DNA of 64,000 nucleotides from Litchfieldella anticariensis FP35 = DSM 16096. GTDB lineage: Bacteria > Pseudomonadota > Gammaproteobacteria > Pseudomonadales > Halomonadaceae. Shown here piece after piece: positions 55,148-64,000 of this stretch. The notes beneath the pieces were generated by a model. That model did no database searches. It had not been told where the DNA came from and saw only the letters and a program-made list of their open reading frames with translations. Where the stretch lies: positions 1,023,676 to 1,087,675 of the forward strand of contig NZ_KE332388.1 in the NCBI RefSeq assembly GCF_000409775.1, written 5' to 3'. The position numbers and the translations under genes were made by a program. Positions within the stretch are counted from its first letter, which is position 1; each line of letters starts with the position of its first letter.

Positions 55148-57141
55148 ACCGGCACCTCACGCGTCGAGGACGCTGGAAGCGGTACCTGCTGGTGGCGCTT
55201 GAGCCGATAGCGGCGATCGATCACCGCCATGACGCCACCGGCAGCCATCAGCAACGCACCAAGCCACAGCCAACGCACGAATGGCTTGTACTGGATGCGC
55301 ATCGCCCAGGCGCCGTCTCCCAGGTCCTCACCCATGGCCACGTAGAGGTCACGGAACAGACCGGGACGCAGCGCCACCTGGGTCATTGGCATGCCACGCG
55401 CGATGTACAGGCGTTTTTCCGGCACCATGGTGAAGGAACGTGAGCTGCCATCACGACTGACCTCGATGAAGGCCATGTCGGACAGGTAGTTGGGGCCACG
55501 ACGGCTTTGCAGTTCGTTCATGGTGAAGGTGTAGCCCGCCACCTGGACGCTATCGCCAGGTGCCAGACGCACGTTGCGCTCGACATTGTAGTTGGAGACC
55601 ACCGCCACACCGATGATGGTCACTGCCACCCCCAGGTGGCCAAGCACCATGCCCCAGTAAGCCAGCGACAATTTACGCAGACCATCGCCCAACGAACCAG
55701 CCCGACGGATCTTCTCGAACAGGTCGCGCACCATCGGGAGCACGATCCACAACGCAGCCACCAGCCCCAGCGATACCCATAGGTTCCATTCCCCGCCATA
55801 TGCCAGCGGGACGAACATACCGATGATCAGGGCCGCGAGGCTGGCCAGGCCAAGGCGTCGAAACAGCTCGCGGGCCGACATATGCTTCCAACGCGCGCTG
55901 GGACCAAGCCCCATGAACACGCACAGGATTACTGTTAGCGGCACGAATAAGGCATTGAAATACGGTGGCCCCACACTGATCTTGCCCAATCCCAAGGCAT
56001 CGAGCAGTAACGGGTAGACAGTACCCAGCAATACGGTGACGGTCATGATCACCAGCAAGATGTTATTGACCAGCAACAAGGCATCACGCGATACCCAACT
56101 AAAGGCCACGGTATGACTGACTCGAGGGGCACGCAGGGCAAACACCAGCAGCGACAGGCCGACGGTGACACCCAACAGCGCCAGGATGAAGAGGCCACGC
56201 GAAGGATCGTTGGCGAAAGCATGTACCGAGGTCAGCACCCCAGAGCGCACCAGGAAGGTGCCTAGCAGTGACAACGAGAAAGTCAGGATCGCCAGCAGCA
56301 CTGTCCAGCTCTTGAAGGAGCCACGTTTCTCGGTTACCGCCAACGAGTGCAGCAGCGCCGTACCGGCCAGCCAAGGCAGCAGTGAGGCGTTCTCCACCGG
56401 GTCCCAGAACCACCAGCCACCCCAGCCGAGTTCGTAGTAGGCCCACCAACTGCCCAACGCGATACCCACGGTAAGGAAGGCCCAGGCGATATTGGTCCAC
56501 GGGCGCGCCCAACGCGTCCAGGCGGCATCCAGACGCCCCCCCAGCAAGGCGGCGATGGCGAAGGCAAACACCACCGAGAAGCCCACGTACCCCATGTAGA
56601 GCATGGGAGGATGGATAATCAGACCGAAATCCTGCAACAACGGATTGAGGTCGGCACCATCTTGCGGTATCACCGGTAACAGCCGTTCGAAAGGATTCGA
56701 AGTGACCAGCACGAACAACAGGAAGCCAGAGCTGACCATCCCCATCACACCCAACACTCGAGAAATCATGTCCTCAGGCAGGTTGCGAGAGAAGCGACTA
56801 ACGGCAAAGGTCCAGCCAGCCAGTATCAGGCTCCACAACAATACCGAGCCTTCATGGTTGCCCCATACCGCACTGAACTTGTAATACCAGGGCAGCATGG
56901 AGTTGGAATTGTTGGCGACAGTGGCCACGCTGAAATCATCGAGCATGTAACTCGTGGTGAGACAAAGATAAGCAACCGCCACGAACAGGAACTGTCCAGC
57001 CGCCATGGGCCGGGCGAAAGCCATCCACAGGGGACGGCGCGTGGCGGCACCGGCCAGCGGCATCACCGCCTGGAAGAACGCCATCAACAGGGCGATCACC
57101 AAGGCGAAATGGCCGATTTCGGGAATCATCTTTGTCAACAT
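55144..57141 (-). CDS. ccmF: Heme lyase subunit CcmF
   Basis: 665-residue membrane protein with about 14-15 helices. The WWD heme-handling motif is in GWGGWWFWDPVENASLLPWL (about 235-255), and conserved periplasmic histidines flank it. It attaches heme to apocytochrome with CcmH and CcmI. It is the largest gene of ccmABCDEFGHI and is followed by ccmG with a 4-bp overlap. Confidence 0.95.
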   Translation of the reverse strand: MLTKMIPEIGHFALVIALLMAFFQAVMPLAGAATRRPLWMAFARPMAAGQFLFVAVAYLCLTTSYMLDDFSVATVANNSNSMLPWYYKFSAVWGNHEGSVLLWSLILAGWTFAVSRFSRNLPEDMISRVLGVMGMVSSGFLLFVLVTSNPFERLLPVIPQDGADLNPLLQDFGLIIHPPMLYMGYVGFSVVFAFAIAALLGGRLDAAWTRWARPWTNIAWAFLTVGIALGSWWAYYELGWGGWWFWDPVENASLLPWLAGTALLHSLAVTEKRGSFKSWTVLLAILTFSLSLLGTFLVRSGVLTSVHAFANDPSRGLFILALLGVTVGLSLLVFALRAPRVSHTVAFSWVSRDALLLVNNILLVIMTVTVLLGTVYPLLLDALGLGKISVGPPYFNALFVPLTVILCVFMGLGPSARWKHMSARELFRRLGLASLAALIIGMFVPLAYGGEWNLWVSLGLVAALWIVLPMVRDLFEKIRRAGSLGDGLRKLSLAYWGMVLGHLGVAVTIIGVAVVSNYNVERNVRLAPGDSVQVAGYTFTMNELQSRRGPNYLSDMAFIEVSRDGSSRSFTMVPEKRLYIARGMPMTQVALRPGLFRDLYVAMGEDLGDGAWAMRIQYKPFVRWLWLGALLMAAGGVMAVIDRRYRLKRHQQVPLPASSTREVPV

Positions 57142-57153
57142 GGCAACTCCGGG

Positions 57154-57672
57154 CTAGTCGGCGCCCTCGTTCTTCGTACCTGAGTACTCATCGGCACTGT
57201 CGTATTTGTCGGCGCTGTTGTACTTCTCGGCATAGTCGGATGACGAGTACCCAGCCGCCTCCAGGGCCTCGGCAACTTCGCTAGGCATGTAGTTCTCGTC
57301 ATGCTTGGCCAGTACTTGATCGGCATGGAGACGACCGTTTTCGCTCAATTGCCCGACGACGACCACGCCCTGCCCTTCGCGAAACAGGTCAGGCAAGATA
57401 CCGCTGTAGTGGACCTCGACCTCCTCGACGAAGTCGGTGATGACGAATTCCACGTCGAGACTGTCGGGGTTGCGCGAAACACTACCCTCCTTGACCATGC
57501 CTCCAGCACGAATCTGGCGCTCGATGGGCGCTTCACCAGCCGCGATCTGGATCGGGCTGAAAAACAGGTTGATATTGGCACGCAGCGCATACAGCGTCAG
57601 CCCCACGGCAATCGCTGCCAACGACACCAACCCCAGGATTACGAACAGTCGCTGTTTGCGTTTAGGTGTCAT
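57154..57672 (-). CDS. ccmE: Heme chaperone CcmE
   Basis: 172-residue CcmE. An N-terminal anchor helix (about 8-28) precedes an OB-fold. Heme is held covalently by the histidine in QVLAKHDENYMPSEVAEA (about 130), with a tyrosine four residues on. The tail after residue 145 is unusual: a tyrosine/serine/acidic stretch with repeated YNSADK / YDSADE units. The start at 57672 overlaps ccmD by 11 bp and begins with the basic MTPKRKQR typical of the family. Confidence 0.93.
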   Translation of the reverse strand: MTPKRKQRLFVILGLVSLAAIAVGLTLYALRANINLFFSPIQIAAGEAPIERQIRAGGMVKEGSVSRNPDSLDVEFVITDFVEEVEVHYSGILPDLFREGQGVVVVGQLSENGRLHADQVLAKHDENYMPSEVAEALEAAGYSSSDYAEKYNSADKYDSADEYSGTKNEGAD

Positions 57673-57868
57673 CCACTTCTTCCCTCGACAACTCACTCCT
57701 GGCCCGCCGTTCGCGACGCTTGAGATCACGCAGCAGGCTGCGCCGCTCAGCCCTGGCATGAACCAGAGAGCCAAGCATCAGGGCCGCCGTCACGCACCAG
57801 GCGGTCCACACATAGGGGGCGTGCCCCCCCATCGCCAAGAATGCTTGCAGGGAGTCGAAGGCCATCAC
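57662..57868 (-). CDS. ccmD: Heme exporter protein CcmD
   Basis: 68-residue protein with one helix (about 18-36, [19 protein letters not shown]) and a basic cytosolic tail ([20 protein letters not shown]), which is the CcmD pattern. It helps release holo-CcmE from the CcmABC complex. It overlaps ccmC by 4 bp and ccmE by 11 bp. Confidence 0.9.
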   Translation of the reverse strand: MMAFDSLQAFLAMGGHAPYVWTAWCVTAALMLGSLVHARAERRSLLRDLKRRERRARSELSREEVDDT

Positions 57869-58605
57869 CCGTCCTCCCGAACCAGGTCTCTCACCCAGCG
57901 CTTGTTCGATTCTCGGCGCAATATCTCGCTACGCGTGCGCATCAGGGTCAAGGCGATAAAGAAACTGTAAAAACCCAGCACCATCAGCAATAGCGGCCAC
58001 CACATTTCAACGGGCATAGAGGGACGCGAAGTGATGGTAAAGGATGCCGGCTGATGCAGGGTATACCACCAGTCGACAGAATACTTGATGATCGGGATGT
58101 TGATGACCCCGACCATGGCCAATACCGAAGCCGCGCGGGAACCGCTGTCACGGCTGGCGAAAGCGCCACGCAAAGCAATCACACCAAAGTAAAGGAACAG
58201 CAGAATCAACATCGACGTCAGGCGTGCGTCCCACATCCACCAGGTTCCCCATGTCGGCACACCCCACACCGACCCGGAAAACAGGGCGATGAAGGTCATC
58301 GCTGCTCCCAGTGGGGCCATCACTGCCGCCGCCATGTCAGCGACCTTGATCTTCCACACCATGAATACCAATGCCGCCACTGCCAGGCCAACGAAGATGG
58401 ACTGCGCCAGGAACGCCGCCGGAACATGCACGTAGATGATACGAAAACTGTTGCCCTGCTGGTAATCCGCCGGGGCAAAGGCCAGGCCCCAGACACTCCC
58501 CACCAGGATCAACAGTGCAGCCGCAGCCCAGAACCAAGGCTGCAGGCGCTCACTGATATCGTAAAACCACTTGGGAGATCCAAGTTTATGAATGAAGGCC
58601 CACAT
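57865..58605 (-). CDS. ccmC: Heme transporter subunit CcmC
   Basis: 246-residue protein with six helices and the WWD signature [20 protein letters not shown] (about 120-140) between histidine-bearing loops. It transfers heme to CcmE in the CcmABCD complex. It sits between ccmB (15-bp gap) and ccmD (overlap). Confidence 0.95.
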   Translation of the reverse strand: MWAFIHKLGSPKWFYDISERLQPWFWAAAALLILVGSVWGLAFAPADYQQGNSFRIIYVHVPAAFLAQSIFVGLAVAALVFMVWKIKVADMAAAVMAPLGAAMTFIALFSGSVWGVPTWGTWWMWDARLTSMLILLFLYFGVIALRGAFASRDSGSRAASVLAMVGVINIPIIKYSVDWWYTLHQPASFTITSRPSMPVEMWWPLLLMVLGFYSFFIALTLMRTRSEILRRESNKRWVRDLVREDG

Positions 58606-58620
58606 GACCCATCTTACCTC

Positions 58621-59337
58621 TTAACCATTGATACTGATGCGCAACGCGGCGGCAATGGCCCAGGGCGCCAGCATCAGAGCCGTCGCCAGCAGCGCTCCTA
58701 GAATTGCCAGGTGGGCCATACCGCCATCGCCAAGAATCGCCGCCTGCACCGCCCCGGCACCAAAGATCAGCACCGGGATGTAGAGTGGCAGAACCAGTAG
58801 CGACAGCAGTACCCCGCCCCGCGACAACCCCACCGTCAACGCCGCTCCGATGGCACCAATCAAGCTCAGGCTGGCACTGCCCAGCGCCAGCGAGGCTGCC
58901 AACATCAGATAGCTGCCCGTCGGAAGTGACAGCATCAGTCCCAGTACCGGCGCCATCAGTGCCAGTGGCAATCCGGTCAGCAGCCAATGCACGGCCACCT
59001 TGGCCAACACCATCGCTGGCAAGGGTTGAGGGGCCAGCAGCAATTGCTCCAGGCAACCATCGTCGAAATCGGCGCGAAACAGTGAATCGAGCGACAATAG
59101 CGTGGCCAACAAAGCCGCCACCCACAGCAAGCCCGGGGCGATCGTTGCCAACAGGTCGGGATCCGGCGAAATACCCAGCGGAAACAGTGTGATGACCAGC
59201 GCAAAGAACACCAGCGGGTTGATGATCTCGCTGCGCCGACGCAGCATCAGAATCAGGTCTCGCCGCACGGTGGCCGCGATGGCCACTCCGAGACCGCCTC
59301 TTGGCTCCATTGCCGTCATCGATTCACTGACCTGCAT
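58621..59337 (-). CDS. ccmB: Heme exporter subunit CcmB
   Basis: 238-residue membrane protein with six predicted helices; conserved segments are PLVFFALVITLFPLGISPDP and RADFDDGCLEQLLLAPQPLP. It overlaps the end of ccmA by 14 bp; a shorter start at the second methionine (about residue 7) is possible. With CcmA it forms the ABC part of the CcmABCD complex that releases holo-CcmE. Confidence 0.93.
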   Translation of the reverse strand: MQVSESMTAMEPRGGLGVAIAATVRRDLILMLRRRSEIINPLVFFALVITLFPLGISPDPDLLATIAPGLLWVAALLATLLSLDSLFRADFDDGCLEQLLLAPQPLPAMVLAKVAVHWLLTGLPLALMAPVLGLMLSLPTGSYLMLAASLALGSASLSLIGAIGAALTVGLSRGGVLLSLLVLPLYIPVLIFGAGAVQAAILGDGGMAHLAILGALLATALMLAPWAIAAALRISING

Positions 59338-59968
59338 GTACCACTCCCCGGCCCAGTCGAATGCGCCGTAACTCTCCCAGGGAGGTCAGATCATGATGCG
59401 TGGTCACCAACACACTGCCTCCGCGCCGCGCATGAGCCAACAATCGTTGCTCGAGCTCGGCGACGCCATCGCGGTCGATGGCCGTGAACGGTTCATCGAG
59501 TACCCATAAGGGGCGCTCGATCAATTCCAGCCTGGCCAGTGCGATTCGACGTTGCTGACCTGCCGATAACTGAGCGGCAGGGATATCCTCGAATCCCGTC
59601 AGCCCCACGGCCGCGAGTGCCTTCATGCGCGCGGACTCGCTTCCGGACTCACCGGCCAACGCCTGATACCAGGCCAGATTTTCCAGCGGAGACAGGGCGG
59701 CCTTGACTCCGGGAGCATGCCCCATATAGAGCAGATTGGCGAGAAAGTCGCTGCGCACTTGACGCATCGGGGAATCACACCAGTAGAGTTCCCCCTGATA
59801 GTCGGTCAACTGTCCTGAGAGGATCTTCAGCAGCGTGGTCTTGCCACTGCCATTGGGACCTTCGATGCGTACGATCTCGCCGGCACCGACCACGATGTCC
59901 AGGTCGGCGAACAACCAGCGATCATCGCGCTCACACGCCAGATGTCTCGCCTCCAGGCGAAAGGTCAC
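59324..59968 (-). CDS. ccmA: Heme exporter ATP-binding protein CcmA
   Basis: About 214-residue ABC ATPase with Walker A GPNGSGKTTLLKIL, signature LSAGQQRRIALARL, Walker B PLWVLDEPFTAID and H-loop VLVTTHHDLT. The GTG at 59968 with GGAG six bases upstream is preferred over TTG at 59980. It starts the leftward ccm operon and powers holo-CcmE release. Confidence 0.92.
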   Translation of the reverse strand: MTFRLEARHLACERDDRWLFADLDIVVGAGEIVRIEGPNGSGKTTLLKILSGQLTDYQGELYWCDSPMRQVRSDFLANLLYMGHAPGVKAALSPLENLAWYQALAGESGSESARMKALAAVGLTGFEDIPAAQLSAGQQRRIALARLELIERPLWVLDEPFTAIDRDGVAELEQRLLAHARRGGSVLVTTHHDLTSLGELRRIRLGRGVVHAGQ

Positions 59969-60125
59969 CGCAGTCTCCAAGCCGGGAATCAGCCCGGCAC
60001 TTTACATGGAATGCCCACGCCTCGCCAGCGCACCGGCTGCGTCAGCCGGTCGCAGTTCAACGTGCCAATTTTTCTATCATGCCATTTTTGTCCCACATCG
60101 GCGCCTAACCTTACGTCGACTAAGC

Positions 60126-60153
60126 TTGCCAGCCGCGTGCGGACTGCTATGAT
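60126..60153 (+). promoter_or_regulatory. Sigma-70-type promoter of the S24 gene
   Basis: TTGCCA (-35, 60126-60131) and TATGAT (-10, 60148-60153) with 16-bp spacing. The LexA box begins 11 bp downstream. Confidence 0.6.
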
Positions 60154-60163
60154 GCGGAAAGTG

Positions 60164-60179
60164 CTGTAAATATCAACAG
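60164..60179. promoter_or_regulatory. LexA (SOS) box
   Basis: CTGTAAATATCAACAG matches CTGT-N8-ACAG exactly, with an AT-rich centre, 38 bp before the S24 gene start. It lies just after the -10 box, where bound LexA would block transcription. Confidence 0.75.
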
Positions 60180-60217
60180 GTCTCCACGCGCCTCGACGCC
60201 TCAAGGGAGAACAACAC

Positions 60218-60688
60218 ATGCCGCACACCACACCGCATTACCTTCACCGCCTGGCCAATTTGCCGCTGACCGATGCCTGGGAAGAGATCGACGCCACCGA
60301 TCTGGTCGAAGTGCCATTACTGGGGCGCGTCTCCGCCGGGTTGCCGATCGAGGCCTGTCCCGATCAGTCGAGTGTCTATATTCCTTCACGTATGGTACGG
60401 CGCAATACCTATGCCTTGCGGGTGTGCGGAGATTCGATGATCGACTGTAATATCCACGACGGTGACGTAATCATCATCGAACGCCAAGAGAGCGCCGAAA
60501 ATGGCGAAACCGCGGTGGTGATGATCAACAGCCAGGAAGTTACCCTGAAGAAACTGTATATCGAGAAATCCGGCGTGCGTCTGCAACCAGCCAACGAAAG
60601 TATGCCCCCCATCTATCTAAAGAACGATGACATCCAGGTGCTGGGCCTGGTGATGGGCGTGATGCGGCAACCCGCCAGCGCTGCCTGA
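60218..60688 (+). CDS. HTH-less LexA/UmuD-like S24 peptidase-domain protein
   Basis: 156-residue protein consisting of an S24 autoprotease domain with no DNA-binding domain. The cleavage site is Ala40-Gly41 in GRVSAGLP, the nucleophile is Ser73 in RVCGDSMIDCNIHDGDVIII and the general base is Lys111 in VTLKKLY. Only about 40 residues precede the cleavage site, as in UmuD, while LexA has about 84. A LexA box and promoter precede it. No umuC is adjacent; a YigZ-family gene follows, overlapping by 1 bp. It may be a UmuD paralogue, an SOS-controlled anti-repressor, or a domain acting on LexA. Confidence 0.8.
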   Translation: MPHTTPHYLHRLANLPLTDAWEEIDATDLVEVPLLGRVSAGLPIEACPDQSSVYIPSRMVRRNTYALRVCGDSMIDCNIHDGDVIIIERQESAENGETAVVMINSQEVTLKKLYIEKSGVRLQPANESMPPIYLKNDDIQVLGLVMGVMRQPASAA

Positions 60689-61302
60689 TGTCTTATCCGA
60701 TCCCCGACCTCCCCGCCGGCGAGTGGCAGGAAAGCGAGCTGGAGGTAGAGAGGAGCCGATTCATCACCTGGGTCTGCCATGCACCGGAGACATCCGCCTT
60801 CGAAAGGCTACTGGCTGCGGCACGCCAAGCCCACCCCAGCGCCAGTCATCATTGCAGCGCCTTCATCGCCGGCCCGCCTGGTGAGCAGCAGGCCATTGGA
60901 TTCTCGGATGACGGAGAACCCGGCGGCACGGCGGGTCGCCCCATGTACCAAGTGCTCGAGGGTTCGGGCATGGGGCAGATCGGCTGTGTGGTCATCCGTT
61001 ATTTTGGTGGCACCAAACTCGGCACCGGGGGCTTGGCCCGCGCCTATTCACAAGCGGTCGCCCAGGCTCTGGAACGCCTGGCGACCCTCGATTTCACTCC
61101 ACGCGCGCCCTTGCGTTTGAAGCTCGACTTCTCCGGCGAAGCGGAAGCCCGCGCTTGGCTCGAAAGCCAAGACGTGCCTATCGAGCACGTCGACTACGGT
61201 GCCGATGGCGTGATCCTCACCGTGGGCTGGCCACAGAACACACCCAAGAATCTGGAGCCACTCGAGGCGCGGCTCAAAGGACGCCTGGAAGCACTCGATT
61301 GA
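60688..61302 (+). CDS. yigZ: YigZ/IMPACT family protein
   Basis: 204-residue YigZ-like protein. The N-terminal UPF0029 domain has SRFITWVCHAPETSAFE and HHCSAFIAGPPGEQQAIGFS; GEPGGTAGRPMYQVLEGSGM and VVIRYFGGTKLGTGGLARAY follow (about 70-130). The C-terminal domain is DUF1949-like. The biochemical role is unclear (ribosome-related in eukaryotic IMPACT). Its ATG overlaps the TGA of the S24 gene, so it may be SOS-induced too. Confidence 0.9.
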   Translation: MSYPIPDLPAGEWQESELEVERSRFITWVCHAPETSAFERLLAAARQAHPSASHHCSAFIAGPPGEQQAIGFSDDGEPGGTAGRPMYQVLEGSGMGQIGCVVIRYFGGTKLGTGGLARAYSQAVAQALERLATLDFTPRAPLRLKLDFSGEAEARAWLESQDVPIEHVDYGADGVILTVGWPQNTPKNLEPLEARLKGRLEALD

Positions 61303-61317
61303 GCCAGCCTCATACAC

Positions 61318-61347
61318 GACCACGGCGCCCAATCGGGCGCCGTGGTC
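61318..61347. terminator. Bidirectional terminator between yigZ and oadB
   Basis: Perfect 13-bp stem GACCACGGCGCCC / GGGCGCCGTGGTC with an AATC loop in a convergent gap; a short ATTT follows. Confidence 0.8.
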
Positions 61348-61365
61348 ATTTCATAGCCAGGTCGC

Positions 61366-62688
61366 TTACCCCAGATACTTGATCATTACCCCCGCGGCTA
61401 CCGCCGAGCCGATGACGCCTGCCACATTGGGGCCCATGGCATGCATCAACAGGAAATTGTGGGGGTTGTACTCGAGCCCGATCTTATTGGAAACCCGCGC
61501 CGCCATGGGCACCGCCGAGACACCGGCTGAGCCGATCAACGGGTTGATCGGCATTTTGCTCATGGTATTCATCAGCTTGGCCATCAGCACACCACAGGCA
61601 GTCCCGATGGCGAAGGCCACGATCCCCAACCCCAGAATCCCTAACGTCTCTACCGCCAGGAAACGGTCGGCAACCAGCTTGGAGCCTACCGAAAGCCCAA
61701 GGAAGATGGTGACGATATTGATCAGTGCATTCTGGGCGGTGTCCGAAAGACGCTCCACCACACCGCACTCACGCATCAGGTTGCCGAAGCAGAACATCCC
61801 CAGCAGCGGCGCGGCATCCGGCAGGAATAACACCACCAGGATCAGCAATACCAGCGGGAAGCTGATTTTCTCGAGCTTTGGTACCGGGCGCAGCTGCGTC
61901 ATGACGATCTGGCGTTCCTTGGTCGTGGTCAAGGCACGCATGATCGGCGGCTGGATCAAGGGCACCAGTGCCATATAGGAATACGACGCCACGGCGATCG
62001 CCCCCAGCAGTTCCGGTGCCAATATGCTCGACACGTAGATCGAGGTCGGGCCATCGGCACCACCGATGATGCCGATGGCAGCAGCCTGGTTGAGCGAGAA
62101 GTCCATGACCCCGATGGCCGAGAGACCAACGGCACCGAGCAGAGTCGCGAAGATACCGAACTGCGCTGCCGCACCCAGGAACAGAGTGCGAGGGTTGGCA
62201 AGCAGCGGGCCGAAATCGGTCATCGCGCCGACGCCCATGAAAATCACCAATGGCGCGATGCCAGACGCGATCGCCACGCTGTAGAAGTGATACAGCATGC
62301 CGTGGGTGTAGCCGGCATCCATGGCGAGATCGTTGGCATGTCGCAATTGCTCAGGCGAGAGGTCGCCATGCAACGCCTCGCTAATCGCATGGCGCCAAGC
62401 CTCCAGTCCCATGCCGGGTTCGGGATTCAGCCCCAATGCCCCACTCAACTGATCGAGAACTCCGGGGCGAGCCAGATGTGCCGCCTGTTCGGCGGCCGAC
62501 AAGGCCAGCCCAGCCTCGGGAATATTGGCCAGGATACCGCCAAAGCCGATCGGCACCAGCAACAACGGTTCGAATCTTTTGTGAATGGCTAGGTATAGCA
62601 GCAGCAAGCCAATGACGAGCATCACCGCTTGGCCGAGGCTCATGTTGTAGAGCCCCGAGCCGTACCAAAGGGTCAACAGCTTTTCCAT
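61366..62688 (-). CDS. oadB: Na+-pumping oxaloacetate decarboxylase beta subunit
   Basis: 440-residue membrane subunit with about nine helices. The Na+-binding segment contains [20 protein letters not shown] (about 224-243), and further conserved parts are [13 protein letters not shown] and [20 protein letters not shown]. It couples decarboxylation of the carboxybiotin carried by OadA to Na+ export. It lies 10 bp after oadA. Together with the citrate/malate carriers in the window it suggests use of such acids. Confidence 0.95.
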   Translation of the reverse strand: MEKLLTLWYGSGLYNMSLGQAVMLVIGLLLLYLAIHKRFEPLLLVPIGFGGILANIPEAGLALSAAEQAAHLARPGVLDQLSGALGLNPEPGMGLEAWRHAISEALHGDLSPEQLRHANDLAMDAGYTHGMLYHFYSVAIASGIAPLVIFMGVGAMTDFGPLLANPRTLFLGAAAQFGIFATLLGAVGLSAIGVMDFSLNQAAAIGIIGGADGPTSIYVSSILAPELLGAIAVASYSYMALVPLIQPPIMRALTTTKERQIVMTQLRPVPKLEKISFPLVLLILVVLFLPDAAPLLGMFCFGNLMRECGVVERLSDTAQNALINIVTIFLGLSVGSKLVADRFLAVETLGILGLGIVAFAIGTACGVLMAKLMNTMSKMPINPLIGSAGVSAVPMAARVSNKIGLEYNPHNFLLMHAMGPNVAGVIGSAVAAGVMIKYLG

Positions 62689-62698
62689 TACCCCGTCC

Positions 62699-64000
62699 TT
62701 AAAGAACGATCAACGCATCGCCAACCGATACGCTGTCGCCTTCCTTGACCTTGACCTCGGAGACCGTACCGGCACTGGCAGTGCGCACCTCGGTTTCCAT
62801 CTTCATGGCTTCGAGAATGATCACCACGTCACCCTCGGCGACGGTGTCACCTGGCTTGACGTTGACCTTGAAGATATTGCCAGCCAGTGGTGCGGCAATG
62901 GCTTCGCCAGTGGATGCCGGAGCGCTGGCAACTGGAGCTACCGCGGACTGAGCGGCACCCTGCTGTGCCTGGACCTGCTCGATCTGACCACCCTCGGCGA
63001 CCTCGACCACATACTGCTTGCCATTGACGGTAATGGTATAGGTCTCGGGGCCGGTAGACGGGGCAGCGGGCATCTTGGCACTGGCCTTGGCCGGCAGGTT
63101 ATTGGTTTGGCCGTTGTTCTCCGGCGCTTGCGGTGCAGGCTCGAAGGCATCGGGATTGTCGCGATTCTTGAGGAACTTGAGACCGATTTGCGGGAACAGG
63201 GCATAGGTCAGGACATCGTCGATCTCGCGCTCGCCTTCTTCGAGACGAATGCCTTCCTCGCGAGCCTTGGTCCGCAATTCTTCACGCAGACGGCCCATCT
63301 CCGGTTCGAGCAAATCCGCCGGACGGCAGGTGATCGGTTCCTTGCCTTCCAGCACGCGGGCCTGCAGCTCCTTGTTGTACGCGGACGGAGCGGCACCGTA
63401 TTCACCCCTGAGCAGCGCCTGGACTTCCTTGGAAATCGACTTGTATCGCTCGCCCATCATCACGTTCATCACCGCCTGGGTACCGACGATCTGCGAGGTC
63501 GGGGTGACCAGCGGAATGAAGCCCAAGTCTTCGCGCACCTTGGGAATTTCGGCGAGGACGTCGTCGAGCTTGTCGCCAGCCCCCTGCTCCTTGAGCTGGC
63601 TTTCCATATTGGTAAGCATGCCACCGGGTACCTGGGCAACCAGGATGCGAGAATCGATACCCTTGAGTGAACCTTCGAAGGCAGCATACTTCTTGCGCAC
63701 TTCGCGGAAGTAGGCAGCGATCTCTTCGAGCAATTCGAGGTCGAGACCCGTGTCGCGATCGGTCTCCTTGAGGATCGCCACTACCGATTCTGTAGGGCTA
63801 TGGCCATAGGTCATCGACATCGAGGAAATCGCGGTGTCGACGTTGTCGATGCCAGCCTCGACCGCCTTGATTGCAGTGGCCGTGGACATGCCGGTGGTGG
63901 CATGACTCTGCATGTGAATGGGTACCGACAACGCCTTCTTGAGCCGTGAGACCAGTTCAAAGGCGGTATATGGCGTGAGCAGGCCGGCCATGTCCTTGAT
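62699..64000 (-). CDS. oadA: Oxaloacetate decarboxylase alpha subunit (5-prime end off window)
   Basis: The last 433 codons of OadA; the frame continues past the right edge ([17 protein letters not shown] at the edge). The visible part includes the end of the carboxyltransferase barrel ([20 protein letters not shown]), the association domain, a proline/alanine-rich linker and the C-terminal biotinyl domain with the biotinylated lysine in EAMKMETEV, about 35 residues from the end. It carboxylates biotin from oxaloacetate. oadG is expected beyond the window. Confidence 0.95.
   Translation of the reverse strand: MKDMAGLLTPYTAFELVSRLKKALSVPIHMQSHATTGMSTATAIKAVEAGIDNVDTAISSMSMTYGHSPTESVVAILKETDRDTGLDLELLEEIAAYFREVRKKYAAFEGSLKGIDSRILVAQVPGGMLTNMESQLKEQGAGDKLDDVLAEIPKVREDLGFIPLVTPTSQIVGTQAVMNVMMGERYKSISKEVQALLRGEYGAAPSAYNKELQARVLEGKEPITCRPADLLEPEMGRLREELRTKAREEGIRLEEGEREIDDVLTYALFPQIGLKFLKNRDNPDAFEPAPQAPENNGQTNNLPAKASAKMPAAPSTGPETYTITVNGKQYVVEVAEGGQIEQVQAQQGAAQSAVAPVASAPASTGEAIAAPLAGNIFKVNVKPGDTVAEGDVVIILEAMKMETEVRTASAGTVSEVKVKEGDSVSVGDALIVL

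Overview
The window looks like a chromosomal segment of a halophilic gammaproteobacterium, most likely Halomonadaceae (Halomonas or Chromohalobacter-like). The evidence is high GC, dense gammaproteobacterial gene blocks (ccmABCDEFGHI, smc-zipA-ligA, glrK-qseG-glrR, yciV/yciO/yciI-type genes, mnmC), Na+-linked organic-acid genes (tctCBA, a 2-hydroxycarboxylate carrier, oadAB) and genes for N-methylated osmolyte chemistry. The genus assignment is inference; there is no rRNA in the window. No tRNA, rRNA, CRISPR array, prophage or intact IS was recognised.

Layout. 1-681: minus-strand reading frame running off the left edge, unknown function. 870-7176: tctE-tctD two-component system divergent from tctC-tctB-tctA, then an AbrB-type membrane protein. 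7182-11582: amidohydrolase, GntR/UTRA regulator and a DctPQM TRAP transporter. 11750-16873: cupin protein and a demethylase-type flavoprotein (minus), divergent from a second ProC-like reductase, followed by etfB-etfA. 16980-19276: xseA and a MntA-HepT toxin-antitoxin pair. 19291-20035: a TetR regulator whose upstream palindrome recurs in the flavoprotein/proC promoter. 20171-23609: glrK-qseG-glrR, preceded by a 0.8-kb gap holding a sigma-54-type promoter and a terminator on the same strand, a candidate unannotated RNA. 24439-31994: argA, pit plus its DUF47 partner, a CYTH triphosphatase, a voltage-gated channel, yciO, RNase AM and yciI. 31995-34558: a MITE-like element, mnmC and a repeat-rich gap. 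34559-38471: citrate/malate-type two-component system divergent from a 2-hydroxycarboxylate carrier. 38614-42241: TetR plus YbhGFS-like ABC efflux. 42328-45105: LysR divergent from tmpA-tmpB, predicted to convert a phosphonate analogue of choline/betaine to glycine betaine and phosphate. 45133-59968: yheU, ligA, zipA, smc and the complete ccm cluster, all leftward. 60126-61302: a LexA-box promoter driving an HTH-less S24 (UmuD-like) protein and a YigZ-family protein. 61366-64000: oadB and partial oadA.

Themes. Uptake and regulation of di/tricarboxylates is over-represented: two dedicated two-component systems, three carrier types and a Na+-pumping oxaloacetate decarboxylase. Methylated-amine metabolism appears twice (flavoprotein demethylase with ETF; TmpAB). 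The intergenic DNA is unusual: heptanucleotide tandem arrays that all start with AGC lie next to stop codons and terminators, alongside REP-like inverted pairs and a MITE-like element.

The items most worth follow-up are the sigma-54 transcript upstream of glrK, the TetR palindrome shared by two loci, the heptamer arrays, and the SOS-box HTH-less S24 protein.
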